47,576 nucleotides of DNA from Bacillota bacterium (GTDB lineage Bacteria > Bacillota > Clostridia > Clostridiales > Clostridiaceae), in assembly GCA_021781745.1 (NCBI GenBank), contig JAJXWH010000039.1:1-47576 (forward strand), read 5' to 3'. Below, in pieces: positions 18,493 to 27,497 of this stretch (within the stretch, counting starts at the first letter, position 1; the number at the start of each line of letters is the position of its first letter). The notes under the pieces were generated by a model. The model ran no database searches. It was not told the DNA's origin and saw only the letters and a list, made by a program, of their open reading frames with translations. A program made the translations under genes and the position numbers.

Positions 18493-19098
18493 ATGAATAT
18501 ATTTAATAAAGTAGTTAAAAGAATATTTGATTTAATATGCTCTACTTTAGGGCTTATAGTTCTAAGCCCAGTTTTAATTGCAATTGCAATTAAAATAAAA
18601 ACAGATTCTGATGGACCAGTATTTTTTAAACAAATACGAGTTGGAGAGAAAAATAGAGAATTTAAGATTCTTAAGTTTAGAACAATGGTTGTTGATGCTG
18701 AAAAATTGGGTCGGCAAATTACTGTGGGGAATGATAGCAGAATTACTAAAATAGGGGCATTTTTAAGAAAATATAAGCTAGATGAACTACCACAGCTAAT
18801 AAATGTATTTAAAGGAGATATGAGCCTTGTTGGTCCAAGACCAGAAGTACCAAAGTATGTTAAATTATATAATGAAGAGCAAAGAAAAGTTTTAGAAGTT
18901 AAACCTGGAATAACTGACTTAGCATCTATAAGATATAGAGATGAAAATGATTTGCTGGGAAAAGTTGAGAATCCAGATGAGTTTTACATTAATACAATAA
19001 TGCCTGATAAATTAGCATTAAATTTAGAATATATAAGTAAAAACAATGTTTTTTTTGACATTTATATTATATTTAAGACTATAATAAAATGCCTTTAA
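18493..19098 (+). CDS. Initiating sugar-phosphate transferase, PglC type
   Basis: 201 residues. One hydrophobic N-terminal segment (LICSTLGLIVLSPVLIAIAI) precedes the catalytic domain with KTDSDGPVFFKQIRVG, FKILKFRTM, KYKLDELPQLINVFKGDMSL and VGPRPEVPKYV. These are the signatures of the bacterial sugar-transferase family. The short form resembles PglC, a monotopic enzyme that moves a sugar phosphate from a UDP-sugar to undecaprenyl phosphate and so starts the repeat unit. It would thus act first in this locus, even though its gene is near the end. The ribosome site is AGGAG. Repeat copy 4 starts at its stop codon. Confidence 0.93.
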   Translation: MNIFNKVVKRIFDLICSTLGLIVLSPVLIAIAIKIKTDSDGPVFFKQIRVGEKNREFKILKFRTMVVDAEKLGRQITVGNDSRITKIGAFLRKYKLDELPQLINVFKGDMSLVGPRPEVPKYVKLYNEEQRKVLEVKPGITDLASIRYRDENDLLGKVENPDEFYINTIMPDKLALNLEYISKNNVFFDIYIIFKTIIKCL

Positions 19099-19210
19099 TT
19101 CAATTTACAATTAACAGTTAACAATTAAGGAAGAAAAGCCTATGGCTTTTCAAAAAACAAATTTAAGGAAAGCCTGCGGCTTTCAACCTTAATTGTACAT
19201 TGTCAATTAA
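19098..19210. repeat. Palindromic repeat family 1, copy 4
   Basis: The left arm TTAACAGTTAACAATTAAGG pairs imperfectly with CCTTAATTGTACATTGTCAA. Inner hairpins are GAAAAGCC-tat-GGCTTTTC (nearly the same as in copy 1) and GAAAGCC-tgc-GGCTTTC. It fills the gap between the PglC-like and dehydrogenase genes. Confidence 0.7.
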
Positions 19211-19240
19211 AAATATACTGGGAGAAGGTTGAAAATTACT

Positions 19241-20344
19241 ATGAAAAAATTAAGATTTGCGATTATTGGTTGTGGAAGAATTTCTTATAAACATGTTGAA
19301 GCTTTAGTAAAAAATAATAAGGAAGCAGAATTAGTTGCAACTTGCGATGTTATTTTAGAGAAGGCAGAAGCAAAAAAAGCAGAATATATAGAAAAAACTG
19401 GAGCGTCTCAAGATTCTGTTCATGCATATAGAGATTATAAGGAAATGCTTGATAAAGAAGATATTGATGTGGTAACAATAGCTACTGAAAGTGGTTATCA
19501 TGCAGAGATTGCGATTTATTCAATGAAAAAGGGAGCAAGTGCTTTAGTAGAAAAACCAATGGCTATGTCTATCGAAGATGCTAATGAAATGATTAAGGTT
19601 GCAGAAGAAAACAATGTTAAGCTTGGAGTTTGTCATCAAAACAGATTTAATAAGCCTGTACAAAAACTAAGAGAAGCTATAGAAGGCAACAAATTTGGAA
19701 AGTTAGTTAATGGTACAGCTAGAGTACTTTGGAATAGAAATATGGGGTACTATGAACAAGCTCCTTGGAGAGGAACTTGGGCTTTAGATGGTGGTACTCT
19801 TATGAATCAATGCATACATAACATTGATTTGCTTCAATGGATGATGGGCGGGGAAATTGAAAGGGTTTATGCTGAATGTGATACATACCTAAGAGATATT
19901 GAAGCTGAGGATTTTGGAGCTGTTATAATAAGATTTAAAAATGGTGCAATTGGGATTGTTGAAGGATCAGCCTGTGTATATCCTAAAAATTTAGAAGAAA
20001 CACTAAGTATATTTGGGGAAACCGGAGCAGTTTCTATCGGAGGACTTGCAGTTAATGAGCTTGAAACATGGCGATTCGACGGTGAGGACGAAGAAGAAAT
20101 TAAGAAATCTGTAAATGTTAAAATAGATAATGTCTATGGAGAGGGGCATACTCCTTTATTTAAAGATGTAATTGATGCAATAAATAGTAATAGAAATCCG
20201 TTAGTATCTGGAGAAGAAGGTAAGAAAGCTATGTCAATAATCCTCGCAGCTTATAAATCAAGGAAAACAGGAATGCCTATACAATTTCCTTTAGTAGACT
20301 TTAAGGCTTTAGATATGAAAGATAGCTTTAAGGGAAGAAAATAA
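19241..20344 (+). CDS. Gfo/Idh/MocA-family sugar dehydrogenase, WlbA/WbpB-like
   Basis: 367 residues. The N-terminal Rossmann fold has FAIIGCGRISYKH, and the EKP motif (VEKPMAMS) is near residue 95. The substrate domain has WNRNMGYYEQAPWRGTWALD and GGTLMNQCIHNIDLLQWMMG, close to UDP-GlcNAcA 3-dehydrogenases of the WlbA/WbpB type, which make 2,3-diamino sugar acids for surface glycans. The partner aminotransferase and acetyltransferase are not in the window, so the sugar made here is uncertain. The start is placed at the ATG at 19241; a TTG at 19229 is also possible, but the GGGAG ribosome site would then be very close. Confidence 0.87.
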   Translation: MKKLRFAIIGCGRISYKHVEALVKNNKEAELVATCDVILEKAEAKKAEYIEKTGASQDSVHAYRDYKEMLDKEDIDVVTIATESGYHAEIAIYSMKKGASALVEKPMAMSIEDANEMIKVAEENNVKLGVCHQNRFNKPVQKLREAIEGNKFGKLVNGTARVLWNRNMGYYEQAPWRGTWALDGGTLMNQCIHNIDLLQWMMGGEIERVYAECDTYLRDIEAEDFGAVIIRFKNGAIGIVEGSACVYPKNLEETLSIFGETGAVSIGGLAVNELETWRFDGEDEEEIKKSVNVKIDNVYGEGHTPLFKDVIDAINSNRNPLVSGEEGKKAMSIILAAYKSRKTGMPIQFPLVDFKALDMKDSFKGRK

Positions 20345-20488
20345 TTCTTAGCCGCAATCAAAAATATTTATATGATGAGGTATGTTTACATATAATAAAA
20401 TATATGAAATTAAGGCAGACTTAAAGCATATTCACTTCTTTAAAATATGCCTAAATTAAAAAATATAAGTTGAGAGGATGATTATGAG

Positions 20489-21361
20489 ATGAAAGTAAAA
20501 AAAGCTATAATACCAGCAGCAGGTCTTGGAACAAGATTCTTGCCTGCGACTAAAGCACAACCAAAGGAAATGCTTCCGATAGTTGATAAACCAACAATTC
20601 AGTATATAGTTGAGGAAGCAGTTGCTTCTGGGATTGAAGAAATTTTGATAATTACAGGTAGAAATAAAAAATCTATAGAAGATCATTTTGATAAATCAAT
20701 AGAGTTGGAGTTAGAATTAGAGAAATCGGGAAAAGCGGAGTTACTTGAGCTGGTAAGAGATATTTCCGATATGGTTGATATACATTATATAAGACAAAAG
20801 GAGCCAAGGGGGTTGGGGCACGCTATTCATTGCGCAAAGACTTTTGTAGGGAATGAGCCTTTTGCTGTCTTATTAGGTGATGATGTAGTAGATAGTGAGA
20901 TTCCTTGTTTAAAGCAATTAATAGATTGCTATAGTGAATATAAAACTACTATTTTAGGGGTTCAAACTGTGGCTCAAGAAAATGTATCAAAGTATGGTAT
21001 AGTGGACGGAATTCATATAGAAGATAGAATTTACAAGGTTAAGGATTTGGTAGAAAAGCCTAGTGTTGAAGAAGCACCAAGCAATGTAGCAATATTAGGA
21101 AGATATATAATAACTCCAGAGATATTTAATATATTAGAAAATACTAAGCCAGGAAAAGGCAACGAAATTCAATTAACTGATGCATTAAAGGCTTTAATTG
21201 GTACAGAAGCTATGTATGCATATAATTTTGAAGGCAAACGATACGATGTGGGAGATAAATTAGGATTTTTACAAGCAACTATAGAATTTGCTCTGAAGAA
21301 GGAAGAATTAAGAGGAGATGTCATAGATTACTTAAATTCTAAACCTTGGGAGCAAATATAA
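20489..21361 (+). CDS. galU: UTP--glucose-1-phosphate uridylyltransferase
   Basis: 290 residues. It makes UDP-glucose from UTP and glucose-1-phosphate. The nucleotidyltransferase signature IIPAAGLGTRFLPATKAQPK is at the N-terminus, followed by EMLPIVDKPTIQYIVEEA, RQKEPRGLGHAIHCAK, LLGDDVVDS, VEKPSVEEAPSNVAILGRYI and the GNEIQLTDAL motif. The length matches bacterial GalU. It closes the polysaccharide locus and supplies its sugar donor. The ATG at 20489 has AGAGG upstream. Upstream (20400-20460) lies a small hairpin, AAGCATATT / AATATGCCT. Confidence 0.95.
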   Translation: MKVKKAIIPAAGLGTRFLPATKAQPKEMLPIVDKPTIQYIVEEAVASGIEEILIITGRNKKSIEDHFDKSIELELELEKSGKAELLELVRDISDMVDIHYIRQKEPRGLGHAIHCAKTFVGNEPFAVLLGDDVVDSEIPCLKQLIDCYSEYKTTILGVQTVAQENVSKYGIVDGIHIEDRIYKVKDLVEKPSVEEAPSNVAILGRYIITPEIFNILENTKPGKGNEIQLTDALKALIGTEAMYAYNFEGKRYDVGDKLGFLQATIEFALKKEELRGDVIDYLNSKPWEQI

Positions 21362-21412
21362 GAAAGCTATTGGCTTGTACAAAAAATAATTAAATGTACC
21401 TAAATAAAGAAG

Positions 21413-21440
21413 TCCTAAAAAGTTGCAATACTTTTTAGGA
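21413..21440 (+). terminator. Terminator hairpin after galU
   Basis: TCCTAAAAAGT-TGCAAT-ACTTTTTAGGA is a perfect 11-bp stem, followed by TTCATTAATTT. The tail is only moderately T-rich. Confidence 0.7.
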
Positions 21441-21482
21441 TTCATTAATTTAAAATATCAAGAATTCATATAGAGAAGTTTT

Positions 21483-21510
21483 ACAAAATCTGCAAAGCAG
21501 ATTTTGTTTT
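21483..21510. terminator. Second hairpin, between galU and the small membrane protein gene
   Basis: ACAAAATCTGC-AAA-GCAGATTTTGT is a perfect 11-bp stem followed by TTT. It lies five bases beyond the stop of the minus-strand 52-aa gene and probably serves both directions. Confidence 0.7.
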
Positions 21511-21514
21511 GAAA

Positions 21515-21673
21515 TTAATAATGATTAGTATACTTTTGAACTAAGAACTTTATACCAAAGATAACTAGCGAGATTAGTAAGACTATATTTAATATCGAAT
21601 TACCAAATTGTATAAATAGTACACAGATAAATAAAAATATGAATATGCTTAAAAGCCAGTGTATATATCTCAT
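21515..21673 (-). CDS. Small membrane protein of 52 residues, two hydrophobic segments
   Basis: A short gene read directly from the sequence. It encodes 52 residues starting MRYIHWLLSIFIFLFICVLF, with a first membrane segment at about 6-22, a short polar turn (QFGNS) and a second segment at about 27-44, ending KFLVQKYTNHY. A strong ribosome site, AAGGAG, lies eight bases before the ATG, and a hairpin follows the stop, which together argue for a real gene. No family is recognised. It stands alone on the minus strand between galU and the diguanylate cyclase. Function unknown; small two-helix proteins of this shape are often envelope-stress or partner-binding proteins, but nothing here shows that. 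Confidence 0.65.
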   Translation of the reverse strand: MRYIHWLLSIFIFLFICVLFIQFGNSILNIVLLISLVIFGIKFLVQKYTNHY

Positions 21674-22058
21674 TATTTTATCTCCTTGTAAGAATTAAAT
21701 TTTTCATTGTTAGTTTATCCTAAATTGAGAAATGAAATTCATAAATTATAATAACGATGTATCCATACACTTGTACTTTGGTAATTGTATTCATATAATA
21801 TAATTAAATTCTTTTATGTGAATTAATGAGCATAAATGTAAAATGTTGACGTTAAGGCGTATTTATGTTTAATATTTATAAATTATTTTACTACATCTAT
21901 GCTTATTATTAACAAATTTAAACTTAATACGATAGCTTAGGATAATTTTATTCAATTATTTTTATAATTGTAGTATAATTAGAGTATTATAGAATGATGT
22001 TTAGTAAAAGTTGTTAAATAATCATGAAGTGTTTATGGTTAGAGGATGGTGGGAATAA
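21674..22058. promoter_or_regulatory. Intergenic region with candidate promoter for the GGDEF gene
   Basis: About 385 bases without a gene. The clearest signal is TTCAAT (21951-21956), a 17-bp spacer and TATAAT (21974-21979), about 80 bases before the diguanylate cyclase start. No riboswitch, repeat or ORF was recognised in the rest. Confidence 0.45.
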
Positions 22059-23141
22059 ATGCAGGATTATGAGAAACTATACAATTCTTTAAAGACAGAA
22101 TATGAGACGTATCAAAAATTTTCAGAGCAACACATACAAGAGTTAAATGAAAAAAATGTTAGGCTAGAGAAAAGCATAGATTCTTTATCTAATATAATAG
22201 AAGTAAGTAAATACATAAACACTTTTTTTAGTAGTGATAATTTAATATCCATGATTAATGATATGATACTTGGCATATTAGGAGTTACCTATTCAACCAT
22301 ATTCTTAATCGAAAATGGAGAATTAACTATTAAGGCTAGTAATATTGAAGATATGAACATAAATTTAACCTCAAAAGAATTCACATATATAAATCAAGGA
22401 GAAGAATTTTTAATAAATTCAAAAAAGCCATTAAAGCAAACTGGAGAACATAAGGTAGATATACATTCGATTATGGGATCACCAATTAAAGTAAGAGAAA
22501 AATTTATCGGGTATATAATTGTAGAGCATAATCTTTATAAATTCATGACTACAGAATTAAAACTTTTTCTTAGATCTATAGCTAACCAGATTGCAATAGC
22601 AATAGAAAATTCTATATTATATAAAGAATTAGAAAAGATAAATCAAAGAGATTCTCTTCTTGGAATATACAATAGAAAATATTTCTATGAAAGAATAGAA
22701 AAAAATGAAATTAATAAGGAAAACGATAAATTTGCAATAGTAATGATAGATATAGATGATTTTAAAAAGATAAATGATACATATGGACATCAATTCGGAG
22801 ATAAAATTTTGATTAATACTGCTAACATTGTTAGAAATGGCATAGATGAAGATGATATATTAGCTAGGTATGGAGGAGAAGAATTTATTTTATACATACC
22901 AAACTTTGAAAGTGAAGAAAGTGTATATAATAAAATTGAAGCAATCAGAAAAACTCTTGAAAATAGTAAGGTAAGTTTCAATGGAGAACAAAAATCTGTA
23001 ACAGCCAGTTTTGGAATATCATTCTTCCCATTAAATGGAACGGATTTAAATGATCTTATTAACAAAGCTGATGAATTATTATATAGGGCTAAGAAGAGTG
23101 GAAAAAATAGGGTGTTAAGTGGAAATATAATTAAAATATAA
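22059..23141 (+). CDS. GAF-GGDEF diguanylate cyclase
   Basis: 360 residues, no membrane segment. An N-terminal coiled coil (about 1-50) and a GAF-like sensor domain (about 55-190, GVTYSTIFLIENGELT) are followed by a GGDEF domain (about 200-358). The active site is ARYGGEEFILYIP, with IDIDDFKKINDTYGH upstream, so all usual catalytic residues for making c-di-GMP from two GTP appear present. The inhibitory I-site is missing: the RxxD position reads DEDD. The enzyme is therefore probably not product-inhibited in the usual way. It stands alone with its own promoter and terminator. The ligand of the GAF domain is unknown. Confidence 0.92.
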   Translation: MQDYEKLYNSLKTEYETYQKFSEQHIQELNEKNVRLEKSIDSLSNIIEVSKYINTFFSSDNLISMINDMILGILGVTYSTIFLIENGELTIKASNIEDMNINLTSKEFTYINQGEEFLINSKKPLKQTGEHKVDIHSIMGSPIKVREKFIGYIIVEHNLYKFMTTELKLFLRSIANQIAIAIENSILYKELEKINQRDSLLGIYNRKYFYERIEKNEINKENDKFAIVMIDIDDFKKINDTYGHQFGDKILINTANIVRNGIDEDDILARYGGEEFILYIPNFESEESVYNKIEAIRKTLENSKVSFNGEQKSVTASFGISFFPLNGTDLNDLINKADELLYRAKKSGKNRVLSGNIIKI

Positions 23142-23153
23142 TCATAATATATA

Positions 23154-23190
23154 AAGCAAGCTTATTTAAATTTAATAAGACTGCTTTTTT
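23154..23190 (+). terminator. Terminator of the GGDEF gene
   Basis: AAGCAAGCTTATT pairs with AATAAGACTGCTT (two internal mismatches) and is followed by TTTTTT. Confidence 0.75.
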
Positions 23191-23257
23191 ATTCTTTAGA
23201 GAGATTATGTAATCTAGTATAGATCAATTTATGTAATAAATAAGGAGGATTATATTT

Positions 23258-24412
23258 ATGGATAGTAAAAAGTTACTATCTTTGATAAAAAGGGAAGAGG
23301 GTACTAAGTTAGATTTTAAATTAAGATTAGAACTTTTTTATGAGACAGGAAAAAAAGAATTGACCAAGGATATATGTGCCATAGCTAACTCTAGTGGTGG
23401 AAGAGGTTATATAATAGTTGGAGTTGAGGATAAAACTAAAAAGATTGTAGGGCTAGAAGTTGAAGATTTATTTCCGGAAGAACAAATACAGCAAATTGTT
23501 GCAACTAGATGCGAGCCTCCCATACCAATAGAGGTGGAGTTTGTGGAAGTTGATAATAAAAAGGTAGGTGTGATATCAATTTATGATGGCGGCCAAAAGC
23601 CCTATCAGGTTAGAGAAAATGGTGCCTTTTATATAAGAAGAGGTTCTACGACGGATACAATGAGAAAACAAGAACTTATAGCATTATTTGAAGAAAATTT
23701 AAGTTTAACTATTGAAACTTGTCCTCTGATTAAGAGTAGTATTGATATATTAAATATGGAACTAGTTAATAAATATTTTAATAAAAAAGGGATAAAAATC
23801 AGTGAAGAAAATAGAAGATTTTTATTGCTAAGTGCAGGAATAGCCTTTGAGCATAAAGAGGGAGCACCATTAAAGTGTACTTATGGAGGGTTACTTGTTT
23901 TTTCAGATGAGAATTATATATATATTCCTAATAATATGATAAAGATTATTAATAAGTTAAATAATACCGATGGTGAAACTCACATAATACAAGGTAACCT
24001 TTTATCAATGGTTGATAAGGCGGAAGAAAAGATAATGGAGATATTACCCAAAAACTATCCTGCGGAGGCAGTAATTGAAGCAGTAAAAAATGCAGTTCTT
24101 TATAGGGAATACTTTGACTTAAATAAAATAATTGAAATTATTATTAGTAATAATAAGGTAACTATTTCAAGTCCTGGTGAATTTATAGGAGAGAATATTA
24201 AAGGACAAAGGACAAATTATAATAAGCGAAATATTTGGTTATATGAAAAATTGATTTCCCTCGATGAGAAAAAAAGATTTTTAAATAGCGGCAGGGGATT
24301 TACAATAATTCGAAATGCTTTTAAAGGAAAAGGTAAAGTTAAATTTATTAATTCTAGAGTAGAGCACAGTTTTAAAGTAATACTGCCAGGAACTTTGTCA
24401 GTTAACAAGTAA
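23258..24412 (+). CDS. AlbA_2 (Schlafen-type) domain protein with C-terminal ATPase-like domain
   Basis: 384 residues. The N-terminal AlbA_2 domain (about 1-130) shows EGTKLDFKLRL, the ICAIANSSGGRGYIIVGVED core and GAFYIRRGSTT. The C-terminal part (about 265-375) has AVIEAVKNAVLYREYFD, SSPGEF and NSGRGFTIIRNAF, the layout of a GHKL-like putative ATP-binding module common in this protein group. Members are called putative transcriptional regulators or ATP-binding proteins, and their biochemical role is unsettled. AAGGAGG lies upstream of the ATG. It is a single gene between the diguanylate cyclase and tyrS. Its last codons (LSVNK) lie in GTCAGTTAACAAG, which resembles the outer arm of repeat family 1. 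Confidence 0.82.
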   Translation: MDSKKLLSLIKREEGTKLDFKLRLELFYETGKKELTKDICAIANSSGGRGYIIVGVEDKTKKIVGLEVEDLFPEEQIQQIVATRCEPPIPIEVEFVEVDNKKVGVISIYDGGQKPYQVRENGAFYIRRGSTTDTMRKQELIALFEENLSLTIETCPLIKSSIDILNMELVNKYFNKKGIKISEENRRFLLLSAGIAFEHKEGAPLKCTYGGLLVFSDENYIYIPNNMIKIINKLNNTDGETHIIQGNLLSMVDKAEEKIMEILPKNYPAEAVIEAVKNAVLYREYFDLNKIIEIIISNNKVTISSPGEFIGENIKGQRTNYNKRNIWLYEKLISLDEKKRFLNSGRGFTIIRNAFKGKGKVKFINSRVEHSFKVILPGTLSVNK

Positions 24413-24489
24413 CGGTTCGCAGTTTGCAGTTAGGGAGAAAATGATAGAATTTTCTTAAGTGCTTAGATATTGATTATTTAGCTATATTG

Positions 24490-24518
24490 TTGCCAAAATA
24501 TTATGTTGAGGATATACT
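24490..24518 (+). promoter_or_regulatory. Sigma-A promoter of tyrS
   Basis: TTGCCA (24490-24495), a 17-bp spacer and TATACT (24513-24518), about 100 bases before the start codon. No T-box antiterminator (GGTGGNACCGCG-like motif) is visible in this short leader, although many clostridial synthetase genes have one. Confidence 0.65.
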
Positions 24519-24620
24519 ATAATAAGTGATTTAAAAAACAAGATGTTTTAAATAAATTGATTTACAAAATACTTATTGCAAAAAGTAATTTATATAAGAA
24601 GATTTTTAGGAGGTACTATA

Positions 24621-25841
24621 ATGGCAAATGTATTAGATGAGCTATTAGAAAGAGGATACATAAAACAGTTTACTCATGAAGAAGAAACAAGAAAGTTATT
24701 AGAAAATGAGAAGATAACTTTTTATATAGGATTTGATCCAACAGCCGATAGTTTACATGTTGGTCACTTTATTGCTATGATGTTTATGGCTCATATGCAA
24801 AAAGCAGGACATAGACCAATAGCCTTAATTGGTGGCGGAACAGCTATGGTTGGAGATCCAAGTGGTAAAACTGATATGAGAAAAATGCTTACAAAAGAGG
24901 ATATCCAAAATAATGTTAATTCTATAAAGAAACAAATGGAAAGATTTATTGATTTTTCTGATGGCAAGGCTTTATTATTAAATAATGCTGATTGGCTATT
25001 AAATCTTAATTATGTTGATTTCTTAAGAGAAGTAGGAGTTCACTTCTCGGTAAATAGAATGCTAACAGCTGAATGCTTTAAGCAAAGATTAGAAAAGGGA
25101 TTATCATTCTTAGAATTTAACTATATGTTAATGCAAGGATATGACTTTTATGAATTAAATCAAAAGTATAACTGTAAAATGCAGCTTGGTGGAGATGACC
25201 AATGGTCTAATATGATAGCTGGAGTTGAACTTGTAAGAAGAAAGGCTCAAGGTGAGGCTATGGCGATGACTTGTACTCTACTCACAAATAGCCAAGGCCA
25301 AAAGATGGGTAAAACTGTTGGAGGAGCATTATGGCTTAGTGCAGAAAAAACTTCACCATATGATTTCTATCAATATTGGAGAAATGTAGATGATGCAGAC
25401 GTTGAAAAATGTTTAGCATTACTAACATTCTTGCCAATGGATGAAGTAAGAAGACTTGGAAGCTTAGAAGGTGCTGAAATAAATAATGCTAAGAAAGTAC
25501 TTGCATATGAAATAACTAAACTTGTTCATGGTGAAGAAGAAGCTAAAAAAGCGGAAGAGGCAGCAGCAGCACTATTTGCAGGTGGAGCTGATATGTCAAA
25601 TGTACCAACAGTTACAATTAATAAAGAAGAAGTTGGTCTTCCAGTATTAGATATTATGGCAAGTACTAAAATTGTACCATCTAAAAAAGAAGGTAGAAGA
25701 TTAATTGAACAAGGTGGACTATCTATTAATGGAGTTAAGGTTGAAGATGTAGCTAGAACTCTAAATGAAGATGATTTCCAAGATGGAGCTGTTTTAATTA
25801 AAAGAGGTAAGAAGAATTATAATAAAATAGAAGTCAAATAA
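24621..25841 (+). CDS. tyrS: Tyrosyl-tRNA synthetase
   Basis: A 406-residue class I synthetase that charges tRNA-Tyr. The HIGH-type motif is HVGH in [16 protein letters not shown], the tyrosine-binding region includes [10 protein letters not shown] and [11 protein letters not shown], and the KMSKS-type motif reads KMGKT. A C-terminal S4 RNA-binding domain (about 340-405, [20 protein letters not shown]) completes it. The start is the ATG at 24621 with AGGAGG upstream; the frame extends back to 24576, but without a ribosome site. It is a single-gene unit with its own promoter and terminator. Confidence 0.96.
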   Translation: MANVLDELLERGYIKQFTHEEETRKLLENEKITFYIGFDPTADSLHVGHFIAMMFMAHMQKAGHRPIALIGGGTAMVGDPSGKTDMRKMLTKEDIQNNVNSIKKQMERFIDFSDGKALLLNNADWLLNLNYVDFLREVGVHFSVNRMLTAECFKQRLEKGLSFLEFNYMLMQGYDFYELNQKYNCKMQLGGDDQWSNMIAGVELVRRKAQGEAMAMTCTLLTNSQGQKMGKTVGGALWLSAEKTSPYDFYQYWRNVDDADVEKCLALLTFLPMDEVRRLGSLEGAEINNAKKVLAYEITKLVHGEEEAKKAEEAAAALFAGGADMSNVPTVTINKEEVGLPVLDIMASTKIVPSKKEGRRLIEQGGLSINGVKVEDVARTLNEDDFQDGAVLIKRGKKNYNKIEVK

Positions 25842-25859
25842 TAAATTGCTATTAATTTA

Positions 25860-25900
25860 ATCCATAATAATACTTAGTGTTAGTATTGTTGTGGATTTTT
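25860..25900 (+). terminator. Terminator of tyrS
   Basis: ATCCATAATAATACT (25860-25874) pairs with AGTATTGTTGTGGAT (25882-25896) over 15 bp with two G-T pairs, followed by T5. Confidence 0.88.
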
Positions 25901-25943
25901 ATTAGGTCAAAAAGATATTAGGTTTACGTCAATAAAGATACTA
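25901..25943 (+). promoter_or_regulatory. Candidate AraC-type operator before the GH30 gene
   Basis: Two direct half-sites, GGTCAAAAAGATATTA (from 25905) and CGTCAATAAAGATACTA (from 25927), lie 22 bp apart. Related half-sites with the same 22-bp period occur upstream of the AraC gene and the ROK gene (28422-28465). Confidence 0.6.
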
Positions 25944-26055
25944 AAATAAAAACTATTGGTTTGTTAAAATTATTATTGTAAATGATATCAAATTTAACCT
26001 TTATATTATTCATATATAAATAAGTAATAAGTTATTGATTTCAGGGGGGATAAAA

Positions 26056-27393
26056 GTGAGGAAAATTAAACATATTTATAGTAGTGATAAAATTTACTGG
26101 CAAGAAGGACAAATTCAAAATGCAGAATATGAAGATACATTGGAAATAACCGATGAAACAAAGCAAATTGTAAAGGGCTTTGGTGGATGTTTTAATGAAA
26201 TCAGCTGGGATGTATTAAAAAGAATAGATGAAAGTAGCAGAAATGAAATTTTAGATAATTTGTTTACAAAGAAGGGTTTAAATTTAAATATAGGTCGTTT
26301 GCCAATAGGGGCTAGCGATTATGCTCTTGAGTGGCATAGCTATGATGAAACAGATGAAGATTATGAATTAAAAGATTTCAGCATAAAAAGGGATGAAGAA
26401 TATTTATTGCCTTATTTAAAGGAAGCATTAATTCGTAAGCCTAATATGTCACTATTTGCTTCCCCTTGGAGTCCTCCAACATGGATGAAAACTAATAAAG
26501 CATACAATTATGGGACATTATGCTGGGAAAAAGAAAACCTAGATGCTTATGCAAATTATTTTGTTAAATATGTAAAAGCATATGAAAAAGCAGGGATAAA
26601 AATTGAGCAAATTCATATTCAAAATGAACCTCATGCTGATCAAAAATTCCCATCATGCATGTGGACAGGTAAGGAAATGAGAGATTTTATTAAGAATCAT
26701 CTTGGACCAGTATTTGAGGAAAAAGAAATTGATACAGAAATTTGGCTTGGTACAATAAATGGGCCATTTGTAGATTTTCAGCTTCCAGGTTATGGAGCAC
26801 CGTTTTCACAGTTTTATGATCAATGTGTAAATACAGTACTTTCTGATAAAGAGGCAAGGAAGTATATAACAGGAGCAGGCTTTCAGTGGGGAGGAAAACA
26901 TGTAATTGAACAGGTTGCATTAAGCTATCCTGAGGTAAGACTTATGCAGACTGAAAATGAATGTGGAGATGGTCAAAATACGTGGACACATGCTGAATAT
27001 GTTTTTGGACTTTTCTGGCATTATTTCACTCACAATGTTGAAAGTTATTCTTATTGGAATATGGTTTTACCTAAAGGCGGAGTAAGTACTTGGGGTTGGG
27101 AACAAAATACTATGATAACAATTGATCCAGAAACAAAAGAAGTAGTTTATGAACCAGAGTTTTATGTGATGAAGCATTTTTCACATTTTGTAAAGCCAGG
27201 AGCTAAGAGAATAGTAACTACAGGACACTGGACTTCAAATTCTATAGTATTTAAAAATCCTAATGACGAATTAGTAGCCATTGTTGGCAATGCGATGGAT
27301 AATGAAAGAGAATTTACATTCAAGTATAAAGATAGAAGTTTTTCTACAATTATTAAATCTCATTCAGTTAATACTTTTTATGTACAAGCATGA
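26056..27393 (+). CDS. GH30-family glycoside hydrolase (glucosylceramidase-like), cytoplasmic
   Basis: 445 residues, no signal peptide. A (beta/alpha)8 barrel of clan GH-A: FGGCFNEISWDVL near the N-terminus, IGRLPIGASDYAL, SPWSPPTWMKTNKAYNYG, the acid/base glutamate in HIQNEPHAD and the nucleophile glutamate in RLMQTENECGDGQ. A C-terminal beta-sandwich part follows (about 360-445). GH30 members cleave beta-glucosyl, beta-xylosyl or beta-fucosyl links; a cytoplasmic form would act on imported small glycosides. The start is placed at the GTG at 26056, six bases after GGGGGG; the upstream TTG at 26035 lacks a site. The convergent AraC gene and shared operator-like repeats suggest common control with the ROK kinase. 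Confidence 0.9.
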   Translation: MRKIKHIYSSDKIYWQEGQIQNAEYEDTLEITDETKQIVKGFGGCFNEISWDVLKRIDESSRNEILDNLFTKKGLNLNIGRLPIGASDYALEWHSYDETDEDYELKDFSIKRDEEYLLPYLKEALIRKPNMSLFASPWSPPTWMKTNKAYNYGTLCWEKENLDAYANYFVKYVKAYEKAGIKIEQIHIQNEPHADQKFPSCMWTGKEMRDFIKNHLGPVFEEKEIDTEIWLGTINGPFVDFQLPGYGAPFSQFYDQCVNTVLSDKEARKYITGAGFQWGGKHVIEQVALSYPEVRLMQTENECGDGQNTWTHAEYVFGLFWHYFTHNVESYSYWNMVLPKGGVSTWGWEQNTMITIDPETKEVVYEPEFYVMKHFSHFVKPGAKRIVTTGHWTSNSIVFKNPNDELVAIVGNAMDNEREFTFKYKDRSFSTIIKSHSVNTFYVQA

Positions 27394-27497
27394 CAAAAAG
27401 TACCTGAATCTCGATTAAAAGCAATTAACCGTTAACTATATATAATGCTATTTATTTGATTTGAAAATTAGAGAATCATATGGATATAATTTTAGGG

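Noticed and set aside
23258..24412. AlbA_2 protein as part of an anti-phage defence island
   Set aside because: Some AlbA_2/Schlafen proteins are linked to defence, but its neighbours are a diguanylate cyclase and tyrS, with no nuclease, methylase or phage genes nearby.
24413..24620. T-box riboswitch before tyrS
   Set aside because: The gap is only about 200 bases, and the conserved antiterminator bulge sequence (TGG-containing GGTGGNACCGCG-like block) is not present.
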